A stretch of 64,000 bases of DNA, taken from assembly GCF_901709675.1 (NCBI RefSeq), contig NC_051097.1:9092039-9156038 (forward strand), written 5' to 3'. The DNA comes from Syngnathus acus. Its lineage: Eukaryota > Chordata > Actinopteri > Syngnathiformes > Syngnathidae. Positions 61,801-64,000 of the stretch are shown piece by piece. Position numbers and translations under genes: made by a program. The notes beneath the pieces were generated by a model that searched no databases, was not told the origin of the DNA, and worked only from the letters and a program-made list of their open reading frames with translations. The number at the start of each line of letters is the position of its first letter. The first letter of the stretch is position 1.

Positions 61801-64000
61801 GCTTTCATCTCCTGCTTGACAGGAAACTCGTCTGGCTTTATTTAATTAGAGCACTCTAATGACTTCCTCCTCGAAAGCCACGAAGCACTCTGGGCATGGC
61901 AACGTTATTTACAGAAGATGTTGTAAAGTCACGAATTCAGTAAATATTGTATTTGTTTAAAAAAACAAAACATTTATCAGCTGTAATCATGAATAAAGCT
62001 AGCTGAGCAAGCAGTTTATGGTCATTATTTTGTGCTTCAATGCCCCATTGATATAGCGCTCCTTCTGGTGTGCACGACTTGGCCACCAGGGGGCAGTGTA
62101 ATACAGACATAATACTACAAAGCAGACTGAGTATTCTCAAATATTATAAATTTATTACAAATTTTCCGCAGAGGATAAAGATCTGTCTGTCTGCTTGTGT
62201 TTCTGCACCGTTTATGTTCAATTATCCAAAACTACCATGACATCAATGTCCGTTTTATTAGGACATCAACGGTGCTTTACGAGTATTCAACACAATCCTT
62301 TCATCTATGTAGTCATTGGCACTCGTATCGAATCTATCAAAGGCACAGGGAGAACCCCAAGTCCAAACATTTTGCTTAACAGAATGTTTTTACAAAACCC
62401 CGCCATTCTTGAGCTTAAAAGCTTTGCTTACGTTTTTCATTCATCTTGTAGTGCCTCAACTGACCAGGCAAAAACACAGACACACGCCGAGGAGACAAAT
62501 AAACCTCTCGGTGAGGGGGTGAGTGAAAACATCAGAGCGACTACCTGCTTGTGGTCAAAGTCCATAACGCCCACACAGTACACACGGGCTCCAAAACCTC
62601 GAGCTTTGTCAGCCTGGATGAAACACAACAAGAACAAGAACAAAATGTAAAAAATATACACAAAAATAAATAAAATAGTGCATTTAATACTGTGTCACCT
62701 CCTCCACGCTCAGCTCAAAGGGGAAAACTTCTAACTTGCCATCAGTCAGAACAATAATGATGCTGCGGGACGGCGTCGTTTGCATCTCCATCTGCTCCGA
62801 CACCTGCCGAAAAGCCAAATGTGCTTCTACGTGATTTTTCGCTTTTAAAAACTTCTCAAGGATGCTTCCTTCCGAAAATAAACAATAGTGCATACGTACT
62901 GCTTTCAAACCTTCATGCATGTACGTTTCACCCGCTGGCTTGATTTGGCTCAGTTTACCCAAACCTTCGTTTATCTTGGTCCTGGGAATCCAGAACAGTG
63001 ATAAGAGGGCAGTTTCTGTTTAATCTGGTTATCTATCTAGCGCTTTCCCGTTTTGGGAAGAAGACGAGGAGGAAGTACCTGTCTCCGGTTAATGGAAGGA
63101 TTACCACCGCTTGGGCTGAAAAGACAATGTAGGACACTCTCATCCTGGGACTGAAATAAATACATACAGAAGATCAGAGAGATGGGGAAAAAAACCTCAC
63201 AGGAAACCTTCAGCATGGCCAGTAAGACTCCCAGTGTCTTTGCTGACTATCATGAAGTCAACACCACTTCCACATCTGGCTGAGTGTTATGAGTTTATAT
63301 TTAGTAGCCTGTTATCAAACCCTAAAGATATCACACACACACTCTCCAGCATTAATCAGAAGGCTTGTCTGAGATGTCAACTTCCCTAAATAGCTTTGCC
63401 CTACTTTTTTTTTTGCACTCCTGTTTGTGTTGTGCTTTTAAGACCTTTAATAAAAGTTGTCTCCAGCTTTAAGTCCTCTCACCCACCTGACAAACTTGTT
63501 GGTGAGTTGCTCCACAAAGCCAAAGATCTCATGCCAGTGTCCTGACACACTGCCTGACCTGCAAATATAATCAGCATTGCGTTTTGTAGCCATCAATTTT
63601 CTGTTGCGCTTGTTGTCATGACGTCATTAATGAGCGGAACACATATTTTGATTTACAATTTTAAATCTTCATTAAATGAACGAGCAGGTTTTTTTTTTTT
63701 TTATGTCAGAGGAAGCCAGAATTAACCAGGGCTGCAAAAGTCTGTTTATTTTTAGAGTAAAGTTCAAATTAAGGGTAAATGATAGTTGCAGAGGAGCAGC
63801 AGGGAACAAGCAAATTAAACACAACCATACAAGGACAAAGAACAGTCAGTAAGCTGCATGTCACCACGCTCATACATCTCACCTGTCCAAAACAAAATAA
63901 ACATCGAATGCACCATTGCAAGACTCTTCTTCTCCGTCCGTCAACGTTGAGTTAACCAAAACAGCCGTAAAAAAAAGAATTGTGCAGAATATCCATAAAC
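58875..64000 (-). CDS. antxr2: Anthrax toxin receptor 2 / CMG2 family (partial, start outside the window)
   Basis: Seventeen exons in transcript order: 64000-63883 (partial), 63558-63487, 63150-63079, 62981-62900, 62803-62699, 62613-62545, 61690-61610, 61537-61477, 61406-61311, 60839-60770, 60207-60129, 60044-59949, 59857-59804, 59540-59445, 59385-59212, 59127-59047, 58907-58875. They encode about 478 residues. The first visible exon carries the hydrophobic part of a signal peptide. The von Willebrand A domain has an intact metal-ion adhesion site (DRSGS, the Thr of GETYMHEG, and LTDGK). An Ig-like domain ([20 protein letters not shown]), a membrane helix ending WWFWPLCC, a Pro-rich juxtamembrane stretch, [14 protein letters not shown], RWGxKGSTEEG and KWYTPIK follow. 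The tail ends [10 protein letters not shown]. In vertebrates the normal role is binding and clearing collagen VI and matrix. The short tail and linkage to rasgef1b favour ANTXR2 over ANTXR1. Confidence 0.9.
61050..61079. repeat. (CCCT)n / polypyrimidine tract
   Basis: Five or so ccct units, then a C-run, in an antxr2 intron. Confidence 0.85.
62083..62096 (+). promoter_or_regulatory. CTCF-type motif
   Basis: CCACCAGGGGGCAG is essentially the vertebrate CTCF consensus. It is in an antxr2 intron, oriented opposite to the other CTCF-type motifs in the window. Confidence 0.5.

Overview
The window is 64 kb of vertebrate nuclear DNA, almost certainly from a teleost fish. Genes are split by GT-AG introns, many only 75-150 bp long. 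The gene families are vertebrate (SNX18, CSPG4, RASGEF1, ANTXR), and the repeats (hAT-like, Tc1, tRNA-derived SINE, MITE ends) are typical of fish. Species cannot be told from the sequence. All exon models below were built by hand from reading frame, splice sites and codon phase. Every junction stays in frame.

Layout: (1) 1-9862 is a telomere-like satellite: (TTAGGG)n cores with TTAGAG variants embedded in diverged GGGTTTC-type repeats, in units of about 500 bp and about 870 bp. (2) 9863-10410 is a short hAT-like element with 13-bp inverted ends, sitting exactly where the satellite stops. (3) 10.4-15.2 kb has no recognisable gene. (4) 15215-22153 (-) is an 11-exon cytochrome P450 with a non-canonical I helix and no membrane anchor. 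(5) 23508-27564 (+) is a 4-exon SNX18-type sorting nexin. (6) 29604-39197 (-) is a 21-exon CSPG4-like transmembrane protein that lacks the laminin-G domains of CSPG4. (7) 39.2-48.8 kb is intergenic with transposon remnants. (8) 48.9-58.7 kb (+) is rasgef1b, with an upstream probable non-coding exon and CCAAT-box promoter. (9) 58875-64000 (-) is antxr2, running off the right edge.

The P450 and SNX18 genes are divergent, SNX18 and the CSPG4-like gene converge, the CSPG4-like gene and rasgef1b are divergent, and rasgef1b and antxr2 converge with coding ends about 0.8 kb apart. The genes do not form one pathway: SNX18 acts in endocytosis and membrane tubulation, RASGEF1B is a Rap/Ras exchange factor, and CSPG4-like and ANTXR2 are cell-surface matrix-binding proteins. 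The order suggests conserved synteny: SNX18 next to a CSPG4-like gene mirrors SNX33 next to CSPG4 in human (15q24), and RASGEF1B and ANTXR2 lie in the same human band (4q21). The most unusual items are the satellite with its hexamer-quantised unit lengths, the odd P450, and the laminin-G-less CSPG4 relative.
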